Shown here piece by piece: positions 7,299 to 16,053 of a stretch of 64,000 nt of DNA (its first letter is position 1; every line of letters starts with the position of its first letter). The stretch is from Kitasatospora sp. NBC_00458. Lineage in GTDB: Bacteria > Actinomycetota > Actinomycetes > Streptomycetales > Streptomycetaceae. The position numbers and the translations under genes are program-made. The notes beneath the pieces are model-generated. The model was not told where the DNA came from and did no database searches. It saw only the letters and a list, made by a program, of their open reading frames with translations. The stretch covers positions 3,468,501 to 3,532,500 of the forward strand of contig NZ_CP107904.1 of assembly GCF_036013975.1 (NCBI RefSeq), in the 5' to 3' direction.

Positions 7299-8774
7299 TC
7301 AGAGCTTGACGGCCGGGAAGGACGCCGTGTCGAGCGTCCCGACGATGCCCGGGGTCGGCCGCGACGGGACGGGCTCCTCGGACGAGGAGGCGGCCAGGGC
7401 CGCGTCCCTGACGGCGGCGGCGACGGTCTTGGCGACGTCCTTGTGGAAGACGCTCGGGATGATGTAGTTCGGGTTCCGCTCGTCGTCGCCGACGGTGGCG
7501 GCCAGCGCCCGGGCGGCGGCGATCATCATCTCGGTGTTGACCGTGCGGCTCTGGGCGTCCAGCAGGCCGCGGAAGACGCCCGGGAAGACCAGCACGTTGT
7601 TGATCTGGTTCGGGAAGTCGCTGCGGCCCGTGGCGACCACCGCGGCGGTCTGCCGGGCCACCGCCGGGTCGACCTCCGGGTCCGGGTTCGCCAGCGCGAA
7701 GACGATCGCGTCGTCGGCCATGGTGGCCAGGTCGTCGCCGTCCAGCACGTTCGGGGCCGAGACGCCGATGAAGACGTCGGCGTCCGCCACGGCCTCCTTG
7801 AGGCTTCCGGTGCGGCCCGAGCGGTTGGTGTGCTCGGCGATCCAGCGCAGGCTGTCGTTGAGGTCGTCGCGGCCCAGGTGGACCACGCCCCGCACGTCCG
7901 CCACGGTGGCGTGCTCGACGCCGGCGGCCAGCAGCAGCTTGAGGATCGCGGTACCGGCCGCGCCGGCGCCCGACATCACGACCCGGATGTCGCCGATCTC
8001 CTTGCCGACCACCTTGAGCGCGTTGGTGAGCGCCGCCAGCACCACGATCGCGGTGCCGTGCTGGTCGTCGTGGAAGACCGGGATGTCCAGGGCCTCGCGC
8101 AGCCGGGCCTCGATCTCGAAGCAGCGCGGCGCCGAGATGTCCTCCAGGTTGATGCCGGCGAAGCCCGGGGCGATCGCCTTGACGATGGCCACGATCTCGT
8201 CGGTGTCCTGGGTGTCCAGGCAGATCGGCCAGGCGTCGATGCCGGCGAACCGCTTGAACAGGGCCGCCTTGCCCTCCATCACCGGCAGCGCGGCGGCCGG
8301 GCCGATGTTGCCCAGGCCCAGCACCGCCGAGCCGTCGGTGACCACGGCGACGCTGTTGCGCTTGATGGTGAGGCGGCGGGCGTCCTCGGGGTTCTCGGCG
8401 ATCGCCAGGCAGACCCGGGCGACACCCGGGGTGTAGATCATCGAGAGGTCGTCACGGTTGCGGATCGGCAGCTTCGAGGACATCTCGATCTTGCCGCCGA
8501 GGTGCATCAGGAAGGTACGGTCCGAGACCTTGCCGATCGCGACGCCGTCGATCGTCCGGAGCTTCTCGACGATCTCCTCGCCGTGCGCGACCGAGGAGGC
8601 GGCCACCGTCACGTCGATCCGCAGCGCCTCCAGGCCGGAGGCGGTCACGTCGAGACCGGTCACCGAACCGCCGGAGGACTCGACCGCCGTGGTGATCGCG
8701 CTGACGGCGTTGCCTCTGGCCGGAACCTCCAGCCGCACCGTGATCGAGTTCGAGACACTGGGCACCGTCGCCAT
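7299..8774 (-). CDS. NAD(P)-dependent malic enzyme with N-terminal ACT domain
   Basis: Oxidatively decarboxylates malate to pyruvate in the cytoplasm, linking the TCA cycle to pyruvate and acetyl-CoA. In the 491-residue protein an ACT domain (about 8-85) precedes the malic enzyme N-domain (YTPGVARVC, with the catalytic Tyr, and the Lys region LTIKRNSVAVVTDGSAVLGLGNIG) and the NAD-binding domain (MSGAGAAGTAIL). The metal-binding motif is DDQHGTA. Family knowledge suggests the ACT domain gives allosteric control, perhaps by an amino acid. The ATG at 8774 has GAAGGA upstream; the frame extends further but without similarity. A palindrome just upstream may be an operator. Confidence 0.93.
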   Translation of the reverse strand: MATVPSVSNSITVRLEVPARGNAVSAITTAVESSGGSVTGLDVTASGLEALRIDVTVAASSVAHGEEIVEKLRTIDGVAIGKVSDRTFLMHLGGKIEMSSKLPIRNRDDLSMIYTPGVARVCLAIAENPEDARRLTIKRNSVAVVTDGSAVLGLGNIGPAAALPVMEGKAALFKRFAGIDAWPICLDTQDTDEIVAIVKAIAPGFAGINLEDISAPRCFEIEARLREALDIPVFHDDQHGTAIVVLAALTNALKVVGKEIGDIRVVMSGAGAAGTAILKLLLAAGVEHATVADVRGVVHLGRDDLNDSLRWIAEHTNRSGRTGSLKEAVADADVFIGVSAPNVLDGDDLATMADDAIVFALANPDPEVDPAVARQTAAVVATGRSDFPNQINNVLVFPGVFRGLLDAQSRTVNTEMMIAAARALAATVGDDERNPNYIIPSVFHKDVAKTVAAAVRDAALAASSSEEPVPSRPTPGIVGTLDTASFPAVKL

Positions 8775-8808
8775 CGACGTTCCTTCTTCCGTCCGTCCGT
8801 CTGCGAGT

Positions 8809-8823
8809 TCAACAAATTGTTGA
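8809..8823. promoter_or_regulatory. Palindromic operator candidate upstream of the malic enzyme gene
   Basis: TCAACAA and TTGTTGA flank a single central base, 35-49 bases upstream of the malic enzyme ATG. Such an AT-rich perfect palindrome stands out in this GC-rich DNA and has the size of a dimeric repressor site. Read leftward, a possible -10 (TAGCAT) lies just upstream at 8838-8843. The regulator is unknown. Confidence 0.45.
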
Positions 8824-8916
8824 GGCTCTCGCCTGCGCATGCTAGACCTCGATCGTCGCACCTACCAGGGCGAAGCCAGAAATAACGTTCATTGAGTGTG
8901 CGGACCCGACAACTCC

Positions 8917-8944
8917 TTGCCTCAGCGGCCCGATGCGTTACATT
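8917..8944 (+). promoter_or_regulatory. Candidate promoter for a small RNA
   Basis: TTGCCT (8917-8922) and TACATT (8939-8944) are 16 bases apart on the plus strand, while both flanking genes read leftward. The predicted start, about 8951, coincides with the first base of a 12-bp closing stem, which strengthens the case. Confidence 0.45.
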
Positions 8945-8950
8945 GGACGG

Positions 8951-9080
8951 GACACCGGCTCGATCCAAGCCCCCGGGCCCAACCTTCGTCCCTTCGAGGG
9001 ACCACTTGCCGCGAGGCGAGCATGGCGGGTCGGTGTCGTAGCCACTGAAGGCCCCTCACCCTGCGGGTGGGGGGCCTTCG
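8951..9080 (+). ncRNA. Candidate structured small RNA (about 130 nt)
   Basis: A transcript starting at about 8951 would fold its 5' end (8951-8962) onto 9026-9037 through 12 pairs, including two G-U wobbles. It would form an inner hairpin (8988-8993 with 8997-9002), leave a C-rich unpaired stretch (8968-8984), and end in a strong 15-bp hairpin. The orientation is opposite to both neighbours, so it is not simply a leader or trailer. I cannot match it to a named RNA family. Expression is an inference from promoter, fold and terminator. Confidence 0.45.
9047..9079 (+). terminator. Terminator of the candidate small RNA
   Basis: GAAGGCCCC (9047-9055) pairs with GGGGCCTTC (9071-9079), and the stem continues inward for six more pairs with one G-U, leaving a three-base loop at 9062-9064. 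There is no U-tract. Confidence 0.6.
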
Positions 9081-9148
9081 GCGTGGGCCGACGGGCCTTC
9101 GGGCGCGCCGGTCGGGGCGGACCCCGAAGGGCCCGCCCCGACGGTCCG

Positions 9149-11464
9149 TCAGCCGCGCAGCAGAGCCGGCACGCCTGCCGCGTCCGGCAGGTCGTCCGGA
9201 CCGGAGAGCACCGACAGCCGCTGCGTCGCCCGGGTGAGCGCCACGTAGAGCACCCGCAGACCCGCCTCCGACTCGCCGGCGATGCCGGTCGGGTCGGCCA
9301 CCACGGTCGCGTCGTACTCCAGGCCCTTGGCCTCCAGGCTGCCCAGCGCCACCGCCCGCTCGCCCAGCCCCTCGATCCAGCCGGCCGCCTCGGCCCGCCG
9401 GTCCATCGGCACCACCACGGCCACCGTGCCGTCCACCTCGCCCAGCAGCCGCTCCAGCTCGGCCCGGACCCCGGCGCCGAACGCCTCCGGCGCCGGGTCG
9501 GTCACCGCCGCGAACCGCGGCTCGACCCCCACCCGCCGCACCGCGCTCGGCGAGGGCGTACCCGGCGCCGCCAGGGCCAGCACCCTGGCCGCCACCTCGG
9601 CGATCTCGGCCGGGTTCCGGTAGTTCACGGTCAGCGTGTAGCGGCGGCGCGGCTTGCCCGCGAGCACCTCGTCCAGCGCCGCCTGGGCCTCCTGCGGGAA
9701 CGGCCAGGAGGACTGCGCCGGGTCGCCGACGATGGTCCAGGTGGCCATCCGGGCCCGGCGGCCGATCATCCGCCACTGCATCGGGGTGAGGTCCTGCGCC
9801 TCGTCGACGATGATGTGCGCGTACTCGGTGCGCTCCACCGGCACGCGGTCGCGCCGGCGCGCCGAGCGGTCGGCGAAGGTGGTGACCTCCTCCAGCCCGG
9901 TCAGCATGTCCACCGCGTCGACCTCGCGGACCTTCGGCCGGGCCGGCTCGCCGAGCAGCACCTGCAGCTCGTCCACCAGCGCGACGTCGTGCGCGGAGAG
10001 CGCGCCCTCGCCCTGCTCCGACAGGTGCCGCCAGGACTCGGCGAGCACCCTCGCCTCCTCGGGGGTGACGGCGCGGCGCGCGATCCGGTTGGTGTGCCGG
10101 GTCCGCTTCAGCGTGCCGAGCACCCGGCGCGGGGTGACCGCGGGCCACCAGGCGTCCAGGAAGTCCAGGAACGGCGCCTCGTCCGAGACGTACTCGTCGA
10201 AGGACTCCTTCTCCTCCTGGCGCTGCTCGCGGGCGTAGTGGTCGGCGGGTCTGGGCAGGTGCCGGGTGACCTCCTGCCAGAGCGCGTCCAGCAGCAGCCG
10301 GCGGGCACGCGGGCGGAGCAGGTTGAGCGGGGTCCCGCCGGCGCCGATGACATTGCCGCGCACCGCCTTGAGCCGGTTGGCGTCCAGCCGCAGCACCTCG
10401 CCGCGCGCGACCACCTTGAGCTCCTGCGGCGCGCCCAGCTCCAGCGCGGCCCGGGCGGCCCGGCGCAGCAGCTGCGTCATCCGGGCCGAGCCCTTGATCC
10501 GGGCCGCCTCCGGGGCGTCGTAGGTACCGGCCTCGATGCCGTCCACCAGCGAGCCGACCGCGCGGATCGCGACCTGGCCCTCCTCCCCCAGCGAGGGCAG
10601 CACGCCCTCGGTGTAGGAGACCAGCAGCGGGGTCGGCGAGACCACCAGGATGCCCCCGGCGTAGCGGCGGCGGTCCTGGTAGAGCAGGAAGGCGGCGCGG
10701 TGCAGCGCGACGGCGGTCTTGCCGGTGCCGGGCCCGCCCGTGACGAGCGTGGCACCGGCCGCGGCGGCACGGATCACCTCGTCCTGCTCCTTCTGGATGG
10801 AGGAGACGATGTCGCGCATCGAGTGGCTGCGGGCGCGGCCGAGCGAGGCCATCAGCGCGCCGTCGCCGACCACCGCCAGTTCCTCGCCGCCCAGGGTGGG
10901 CGTGAGGTCGGGGCGGAGCAGGTCGTCCTCGACGCCGATCACCTTGCGGCCCTTGGAGCGGATCACCCGGCGGCGGATCACCCGGCCGGGCTCCAGCGGG
11001 GTCGACCGGTAGAACGGGGCGGCGGCCGGCGCCCGCCAGTCGATCACCAGCGGCCCGTACTCGGCGTCCAGTACGCCGAGCCGGCCGATGTGCAGGCTCT
11101 CGGCGACGTTCGGGTCCGCCGGGTCGAGCGGGGTGTCGGACGGAATGCCGTGCTCCTCCGGGGCGTCGGCCTGCTGGAGGTCGATCCGGCCGAAGAGGAA
11201 GTCCTCGAACTCGTTGTTGAGCCGCTGGAGGTGTGCGCCGGCCCGGTACACCTGGGCGTCCCGCTCCGCGAGCGCGCCGGGGGTACCGACCTGCACGCGC
11301 TTGGCGGCGTCCTCCAGGATGTACTCGGCTTCGGCGAGCTTCTCCTCCAGGCGGTGGTAGACGGTGTCCAGGTGGCGCTGTTCCCCGGCGATCTCACGCG
11401 CGCGGACGGTCTCGTGGTCGGTGGCAGCGCTGCCCGTGTTGCTGGTGTCCGTGTTGCTCTGCAT
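9149..11464 (-). CDS. HelD-like UvrD/Rep superfamily 1 ATPase (RNA polymerase-associated)
   Basis: A 771-residue superfamily 1 ATPase. The N-terminus is an antiparallel coiled-coil type region (EIAGEQRHLDTVYHRLEEKLAEAEYI, about 25-60), as in HelD proteins, followed by the DAEYGPLVIDWRAP segment typical of the HelD family. The motor motifs are Walker A GGPGTGKT at about residues 243-250, Walker B IIVDEAQDLTP, VGDPAQS, and the VALTRATQRL motif VI. HelD proteins release stalled or rifamycin-bound RNA polymerase rather than unwinding DNA. I do not see the rifamycin-associated element that precedes helR genes, so a rifampicin role is not supported. The ATG at 11464 has GAGG only two bases upstream. 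Confidence 0.88.
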   Translation of the reverse strand: MQSNTDTSNTGSAATDHETVRAREIAGEQRHLDTVYHRLEEKLAEAEYILEDAAKRVQVGTPGALAERDAQVYRAGAHLQRLNNEFEDFLFGRIDLQQADAPEEHGIPSDTPLDPADPNVAESLHIGRLGVLDAEYGPLVIDWRAPAAAPFYRSTPLEPGRVIRRRVIRSKGRKVIGVEDDLLRPDLTPTLGGEELAVVGDGALMASLGRARSHSMRDIVSSIQKEQDEVIRAAAAGATLVTGGPGTGKTAVALHRAAFLLYQDRRRYAGGILVVSPTPLLVSYTEGVLPSLGEEGQVAIRAVGSLVDGIEAGTYDAPEAARIKGSARMTQLLRRAARAALELGAPQELKVVARGEVLRLDANRLKAVRGNVIGAGGTPLNLLRPRARRLLLDALWQEVTRHLPRPADHYAREQRQEEKESFDEYVSDEAPFLDFLDAWWPAVTPRRVLGTLKRTRHTNRIARRAVTPEEARVLAESWRHLSEQGEGALSAHDVALVDELQVLLGEPARPKVREVDAVDMLTGLEEVTTFADRSARRRDRVPVERTEYAHIIVDEAQDLTPMQWRMIGRRARMATWTIVGDPAQSSWPFPQEAQAALDEVLAGKPRRRYTLTVNYRNPAEIAEVAARVLALAAPGTPSPSAVRRVGVEPRFAAVTDPAPEAFGAGVRAELERLLGEVDGTVAVVVPMDRRAEAAGWIEGLGERAVALGSLEAKGLEYDATVVADPTGIAGESEAGLRVLYVALTRATQRLSVLSGPDDLPDAAGVPALLRG

Positions 11465-11558
11465 GGCCTCGGTGGTTGCGGCGGGAGTCCGGCTCTGGGA
11501 AACGAGCGGACGGAAGATCCTACGCCGTGGGCCCCGTCCCGCGCCTCACCGGGAGCGA

Positions 11559-11601
11559 AAAACATGCAGGCCGCCCCCCGCTGAGCGGTGGACGGCCTGC
11601 A
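11559..11601 (-). terminator. Intrinsic terminator of ssrA
   Basis: TGCAGGCCG (11565-11573) pairs with CGGCCTGCA (11593-11601), with an inner CCGCT/AGCGG stem. Read leftward it is followed by a run of five U (11562-11558). This is one of the few terminators here with a real U-tract. Confidence 0.85.
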
Positions 11602-11615
11602 CTGTGAACATGGGG

Positions 11616-11997
11616 TGGTGGAGATGCCGGGAATCGAACCCGGGTCCAGTGGAGTGGATTCAGGACTTCTCCGAGCGCAGTCCGCTGTGATTTTCTCGGC
11701 CATGGCGGTCACGCGGACAAGCCGCCAACAGGCCCAGCTGCTGTTTGATTTCCCATCCACCCCCGCAGCCCGGGCGGACGGTTGAGTTCCCTAGATTATG
11801 CCAGGGTCCGGGTCGGGAACTCCCCGGTCTGACACCCAAGCGCTATCGGTGCTATTTAGGCAGCGAGAGCGAACTGCTGGGAATCGCTCTTAGAGTTGGC
11901 GATTATTTGTTTGCGACACGTGGTTAACGAGATCATTGCCGCGTTCCTCGGCTCGCTTCTCCTGTTTCGACGTCCCCTGTCGAAACCGATCATCCCC
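11616..11997 (-). ncRNA. ssrA: Transfer-messenger RNA (tmRNA)
   Basis: A 382-nt tmRNA that rescues ribosomes stalled on broken messages together with SmpB. The 5' end GGGGATGATCGGTTTCGACA (11997 leftward) and the 3' end, a T-arm GGGTTCGATTCCCGGCATC closing with CCA at 11616, form the tRNA-like domain. The resume codon GCC is at 11900-11898 and the tag frame ends with TAA at 11858-11856, encoding ANSKSDSQQFALAA, a typical -ALAA degron for ClpXP-type proteases. The CCA is encoded. It lies 106 bases downstream of smpB on the same strand, with its own terminator. Confidence 0.97.
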
Positions 11998-12103
11998 ATG
12001 TTTTTTTGAGAAACAGCCGGACGGTGAACGTCCGTGTTGCTGGCGCCATACTACGCGAGGCGACGGGCGGGGGTCCAGCCGATTAACGCCGGAGCCCCTC
12101 GTG

Positions 12104-12592
12104 TCAGCTCTGGCGGCGGCGCGCCGCCGCCACCGCGCGGGCCGTCTCGCGGGTGTCCTGCTTCTCCCGCAGGGTCTGGCGCTTGTCGTACAGCTTCTTG
12201 CCGACGGCGAGCGCGAGTTCGAGCTTCACCCGGCCGTCCTTGAAGTACAGCGAGAGCGGGATGAGGGTGTGGCCCGCGTCCCGGACCTTCGCCTCGATCT
12301 TCTGGATCTCCATCCTGTGCAGGAGCAGCTTGCGCTTGCGCCGCGCCGCATGGTTGGTCCACGTCCCCTGGGTGTACTCGGGGATGAAGACGTTGTCGAT
12401 CCACGCCTCGTGGTTCTGGATGTAGGCGTAGCCGTCGACCAGGTTGGCCCGACCCTCGCGCAGTGACTTCACCTCGGTGCCGGTGAGGACGAGTCCGCAC
12501 TCGTAGGTGTCGAGGATGGTGTACTCGTGTCGCGCCTTCTTGTTCTGCGCGATCAGCTTCTGTCCGGTTTCCTTTGCCATAGCGTCGGCCAT
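12104..12592 (-). CDS. smpB: SsrA-binding protein SmpB
   Basis: A 162-residue partner of tmRNA that occupies the decoding centre in place of the missing codon-anticodon helix. Landmarks are QNKKARHEY at the start of the barrel, [29 protein letters not shown], and the basic C-terminal tail [15 protein letters not shown] that threads into the mRNA channel. The ATG at 12592 is preceded by GGAG with seven-base spacing. A second ATG four codons later (MAKETGQ) is where many homologues start. Its location directly upstream of ssrA on the same strand supports joint function. Confidence 0.96.
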   Translation of the reverse strand: MADAMAKETGQKLIAQNKKARHEYTILDTYECGLVLTGTEVKSLREGRANLVDGYAYIQNHEAWIDNVFIPEYTQGTWTNHAARRKRKLLLHRMEIQKIEAKVRDAGHTLIPLSLYFKDGRVKLELALAVGKKLYDKRQTLREKQDTRETARAVAAARRRQS

Positions 12593-12712
12593 TCTCGCAC
12601 TCCGGAGCCGGTCGGGGCAGCCCCTTTTGGGCGCGCGCGCCGCGGCCGGGGCGCGGCCCGGGGCCCGCACGGGCACGGCACCGGCACGACCGGGGCAGGG
12701 CTCAGACGGGGC

Positions 12713-13861
12713 TCAGACGCGGCTGCCGAGCCCGGTGAGCACCCGCAGGGCGAGTTCGGCGGCGTCCTCCCCCGCGGACGCGGGGACGTCCGGGGCCAGC
12801 CCGGCCCCCTCCGGGGAGCGGCCCGCCGGGGTGAAGTACTTGCCGACGGTCAGCTCCAGCACCGCGCCGTCGGCGAGCCGGCTGGGCTGCTGCACGGTTC
12901 CCTTGCCGAAGGTCCGGCTCCCGACCACCACGGCCCGGCTGCGGTCCTGCAGCGCACCGGTGAGCAGTTCGGCGGCGCTCATCGTGCCGCCGTCCACCAG
13001 CACCACCAGCGGGGTGTGCTGGTCGCCGCCGGGCGGCGCGGTCAGCGCGCGCGTCCCGCCGCGGTCCTGGTAGGAGCCGACCGGGCCGCCGTCCAGGAAG
13101 ACCCCGGCGGTGCCGGCGGCCTCCTCGACCAGCCCGCCGGAGTTGCCCCGCAGGTCGAGCACCACCCCGCCGTGCGCGTCGCGCACGGCGGCGCGCACCT
13201 GCTCGGCCACGCCGCTGGTGAAGGCCCGGACGGTGATCCGGGCGGCGCCGCCCGCGAGGTGCTCGACGGCCACCTGCTGACTGTCCAGCAGGGCCCGCTG
13301 CAGCCGGACCTCGCGGACCTCGCCCTCGCCGCGCTGCAGCTCCAGGACCACCTCGGAGCCGACCTGCCGCTCCCCGTCCTCGCGCCCGCGCAACCGGGCG
13401 ACCACCTCGGTGACCGGCAGGTGGTCGGTCTGGTCGGCGCCGATCCTCAGCAGCCGGTCACCGACCGCGATCCCGGCGGCGGCGGCCGGTCCGGCGGGCT
13501 GCACCCGGGAGACGGCGGTGACGCCGTCCTGGCCGCGGCCGACCGAGAGGCCGACGCCGACGTAGCGGCCGTCCAGGCCCTGGCTGAACTCGGCGTACTC
13601 CTGCGCGCTGTAGTAGGCGCCCCAGCGGTCGCCGACCGCGCCGATCAGGCGTTCGGCCTGCTGTTCGGACAGGTCGGCGCCGGCCGGGTCCTGGCCGGCG
13701 CCGAGGGTGGCCGCGGCCGTCCGGGCGGTGTCCGCCGACGGCGGCCGCACCGGCGTGCCCGGCTCCCCCCAGGCACCGGTGGCGGCGCCGGCCATCAGCA
13801 CCACGCCGAACACCAGGCTGAGGGTGGCCACCTGACGTGCCCCGCGCGGAGTTACTGGCAT
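12713..13861 (-). CDS. S41 family C-terminal processing peptidase (CtpA/Tsp-like)
   Basis: A 382-residue secreted or membrane-anchored serine protease. An N-terminal hydrophobic segment (VATLSLVFGVVLMAGAATGA) acts as signal or anchor. A PDZ domain lies around 115-185 (YVGVGLSV, GDRLLRIG). The catalytic core has Ser295 in GGTMSAAE and Lys320 in TFGKGTVQ; the 25-residue spacing is the same as in Tsp. It probably trims or degrades envelope proteins. The ATG at 13861 was chosen because it directly precedes the hydrophobic segment; an upstream in-frame start would add 11 residues. It is downstream of ftsX on the same strand, as in other actinobacteria, hinting at a role in wall remodelling at septa. 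Confidence 0.92.
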   Translation of the reverse strand: MPVTPRGARQVATLSLVFGVVLMAGAATGAWGEPGTPVRPPSADTARTAAATLGAGQDPAGADLSEQQAERLIGAVGDRWGAYYSAQEYAEFSQGLDGRYVGVGLSVGRGQDGVTAVSRVQPAGPAAAAGIAVGDRLLRIGADQTDHLPVTEVVARLRGREDGERQVGSEVVLELQRGEGEVREVRLQRALLDSQQVAVEHLAGGAARITVRAFTSGVAEQVRAAVRDAHGGVVLDLRGNSGGLVEEAAGTAGVFLDGGPVGSYQDRGGTRALTAPPGGDQHTPLVVLVDGGTMSAAELLTGALQDRSRAVVVGSRTFGKGTVQQPSRLADGAVLELTVGKYFTPAGRSPEGAGLAPDVPASAGEDAAELALRVLTGLGSRV

Positions 13862-14024
13862 GGGAACGGAGTGTAGGCGCAGCACGGAGCGCACCGGGCC
13901 GGAACGGTGGACGGCGGAGCGGCGGCGGCCCCGGACGGCGCAGTGCCGTCCGGGGCCGCCGTGGGTCCTCCGGAACCGTCGGGACCGGCGCGGGCCGGGC
14001 CTTCGGGGTGGTGCGGGGGTGCCG

Positions 14025-14936
14025 CTAGACCTTCAGGTACTTCCGCAGGGTGAAGAAGGCCGCGATGCCCGCCATCGCCATGCCGACCACCACCAGCAGC
14101 GGTATCACCGCCAGCACCGAGCCGAGCCCGATGAAGTTGATGAACTGGACCCGCTCGGCCAGCCAGCTGTGGACGAAGAAGTGGCCGCCGAGCAGCAGGC
14201 CGGAGGCCATCACCGCGCCGAGCAGCGCGGAGAACGCGGCCTCCGCGATGAACGGCATCTGCACATAGAAGTTCGAGGCACCGACCAGGCGCATGATGCC
14301 GGTTTCGCGCCGCCTGCTGTACGCCGACACCCGGACGGTGTTCACGATCAGCAGCAGGGCCACGAAGAGCATCAGCACCATGATCACGAAGGCCGCCGTC
14401 TGCAGGCCGTTCAGCAGGCCGAAGAGGTTCTCCAGGATCTTCCGCTGGTCCTCGACCGACTTGACGCCGGGCTTGCCGGCGAAGGCGCTCTGGATGACGT
14501 CGTACTTGGTCGGGTCCTTGAGCTTCACCCGCCAGGACTGCGGGATGGCCTCCGGGCCGAGGACGGAGATGAGCGGGTTGTCCGGGTTCATCTCCTTCCA
14601 GTGCTTGTACGCCTCGGCGGAGTTCTCGAAGGTCGAGGACTGGACCACCGAGTCCATCTTGTCCAGCTGGGTCTTGATCTCGGCGATCTGCTGGTCGGTG
14701 GCCGCGCCCTTGTCGCACTGCGGCGAGTTGCGGGCGTCCGACTTGGTGCAGAAGTAGATGCTGACCTCGACCTTGTCGTACCAGTACCCCTTCATGGAGT
14801 TCACCTGGTCCCGGACCAGGAGCGAGGCACCGGCGAGAGCGAGGGAGAGCGCGACACTGACGACCACCGCGATGGTCATCGTCAGGTTGCGGCGGAGACC
14901 CACACCGATCTCCGACAGGACGAACTGGGCGCGCAT
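14025..14936 (-). CDS. ftsX: Cell division protein FtsX
   Basis: A 303-residue membrane subunit of the FtsEX complex, which relays ATP-driven signals to peptidoglycan hydrolases at the division site. One transmembrane helix near the N-terminus (TMTIAVVVSVALSLALAGAS) is followed by a large extracytoplasmic domain (about 45-170) with two Cys residues (FCTKSDARNSPQC) that may form a disulfide. Three further helices include the FtsX/MacB-like domain with RRRETGIMRLVGAS facing the ATPase. It ends RKYLKV. It lies 76 bases downstream of ftsE in the same transcription direction. Confidence 0.95.
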   Translation of the reverse strand: MRAQFVLSEIGVGLRRNLTMTIAVVVSVALSLALAGASLLVRDQVNSMKGYWYDKVEVSIYFCTKSDARNSPQCDKGAATDQQIAEIKTQLDKMDSVVQSSTFENSAEAYKHWKEMNPDNPLISVLGPEAIPQSWRVKLKDPTKYDVIQSAFAGKPGVKSVEDQRKILENLFGLLNGLQTAAFVIMVLMLFVALLLIVNTVRVSAYSRRRETGIMRLVGASNFYVQMPFIAEAAFSALLGAVMASGLLLGGHFFVHSWLAERVQFINFIGLGSVLAVIPLLVVVGMAMAGIAAFFTLRKYLKV

Positions 14937-15012
14937 GCGTTCAACAACTCCAGGGTCGGTACTGCTGGTCGGGCGAGGCGGGCGGGTTGCCCACGGGCTC
15001 AGCGCTGGAGGA

Positions 15013-15702
15013 TCAGTGCTGGTACCCGTAGACGCCGCGGGCCTGGTCGCGGACCAGCAGCCCCTTGTCGAGCTCGATGACGCGCTTGCGCATCTGGTCG
15101 ACGATGGCCTGGTCGTGGGTGGCCATCAGCACGGTGGTGCCGGTGCGGTTGATCCGGTCGAGCAGCTTCATGATGCCGACCGAGTTCTGCGGGTCGAGGT
15201 TTCCGGTGGGCTCGTCCGCGATCAGCAGCATCGGGCGGTTCACGAACGCCCGGGCGATCGCGACGCGCTGCTGCTCACCACCGGACAGCTCGCCCGGCAT
15301 GCGGTCCTCCTTGCCGCCGAGGCCGACCAGGTCGAGCACCTCGGGCACCACCTTGTTGATGGCGCTCTTCGGCTTGCCGATCACTTCGAGGGCGAAGGCC
15401 ACGTTCTGCGAGACCGTCTTGTTCGGCAGCAGGCGGAAGTCCTGGAAGACGGTGCCCAGCTGGCGGCGCATGTGCGGCACCTTCCAGTTGGACAGCTTGC
15501 CGAGGTCCTTGCCCAGCACGTGCACCTCACCGGTGCTGGGGCGCTCCTCGCGCAGGCACAGGCGCAGGAAGGTGGACTTGCCCGAGCCGGACGAGCCGAC
15601 CAGGAAGACGAACTCGCCCTTCTCGATCTCCAGCGAGACGTTGTCCAGGGCGGGACGATTCTGCTTGGGATAGGTCTTGGAGACGTTGTCGAATCTGATC
15701 AC
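15013..15702 (-). CDS. ftsE: Cell division ATP-binding protein FtsE
   Basis: A 229-residue ABC ATPase. Walker [10 protein letters not shown]-loop FQDFRLLP, signature LSGGEQQR, Walker [13 protein letters not shown] and switch His in MATHDQ are all intact. It powers FtsX at the membrane. The first residues [12 protein letters not shown] are standard for the family. A possible -10 for the operon (TATGGT read leftward at 15820-15815) lies about 115 bases upstream, but without a good -35. The adjacent downstream genes ftsX, an S41 protease, smpB and ssrA all read the same way. Confidence 0.96.
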   Translation of the reverse strand: MIRFDNVSKTYPKQNRPALDNVSLEIEKGEFVFLVGSSGSGKSTFLRLCLREERPSTGEVHVLGKDLGKLSNWKVPHMRRQLGTVFQDFRLLPNKTVSQNVAFALEVIGKPKSAINKVVPEVLDLVGLGGKEDRMPGELSGGEQQRVAIARAFVNRPMLLIADEPTGNLDPQNSVGIMKLLDRINRTGTTVLMATHDQAIVDQMRKRVIELDKGLLVRDQARGVYGYQH

Positions 15703-16053
15703 GGCTGCATCACGGAGGCCATCCTAGGCGGCGCCAGTCCTCGGTCGGTCCGCCCCTCGGCTTGCCCGGCCCAGGGACGGGCGAGGGGAGCGAAAGGGCC
15801 GCTCCCGGCTTGGGACCATACGCGAACCGGCGGCGGGCCCGCAGGCCCGGACCGCGACGGAACCGCGAAGTTGGGGGACAATGGTCGGTTTTGCCCCGAA
15901 AATTGGGAGCCATCTCACAGCCCGGGGGCCGGAACGCACGGAACCTGGCAGAGTGGAGGGGACGGTCGGGGTTGACCGCTCCCCCGCACAGGGCACATGT
16001 AGGAACCAAGGCCCGGTCCGGTGCGTTGGCTGTAGCAGCGAGGAGGAGATCGC
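15703..16053. promoter_or_regulatory. Divergent ftsE / small-protein promoter region
   Basis: No gene is seen. For the rightward gene, TTGACC (15972-15977) and ACATGT (15995-16000) are 17 bases apart, giving a plausible start about 45 bases before its ATG. For ftsE only a possible -10 (TATGGT, 15820-15815) is visible. The stretch 15885-15910 is locally AT-richer. Confidence 0.4.

Larger units (their letters stand above)
8775..9148. other. Intergenic region between malic enzyme and the HelD-like gene
   Basis: No protein gene is supported. From left to right it contains the malic enzyme leader with a 15-base palindrome (8809-8823), a probable rightward promoter (8917-8944), a structured candidate small RNA (8951-9080), and hairpin-forming sequence (9092-9134) that may stop the leftward helD transcript. 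Confidence 0.6.

Noticed and set aside
11465..11560. Rifamycin-associated element upstream of the helD-like gene
   Set aside because: I could not find the expected inverted repeat; the upstream sequence is the ssrA terminator and a short spacer.
11616..11660. A tRNA gene suggested by the T-arm sequence
   Set aside because: The T-arm and CCA belong to the 3' end of tmRNA; the matching 5' half is 380 bases away with the tag frame between.
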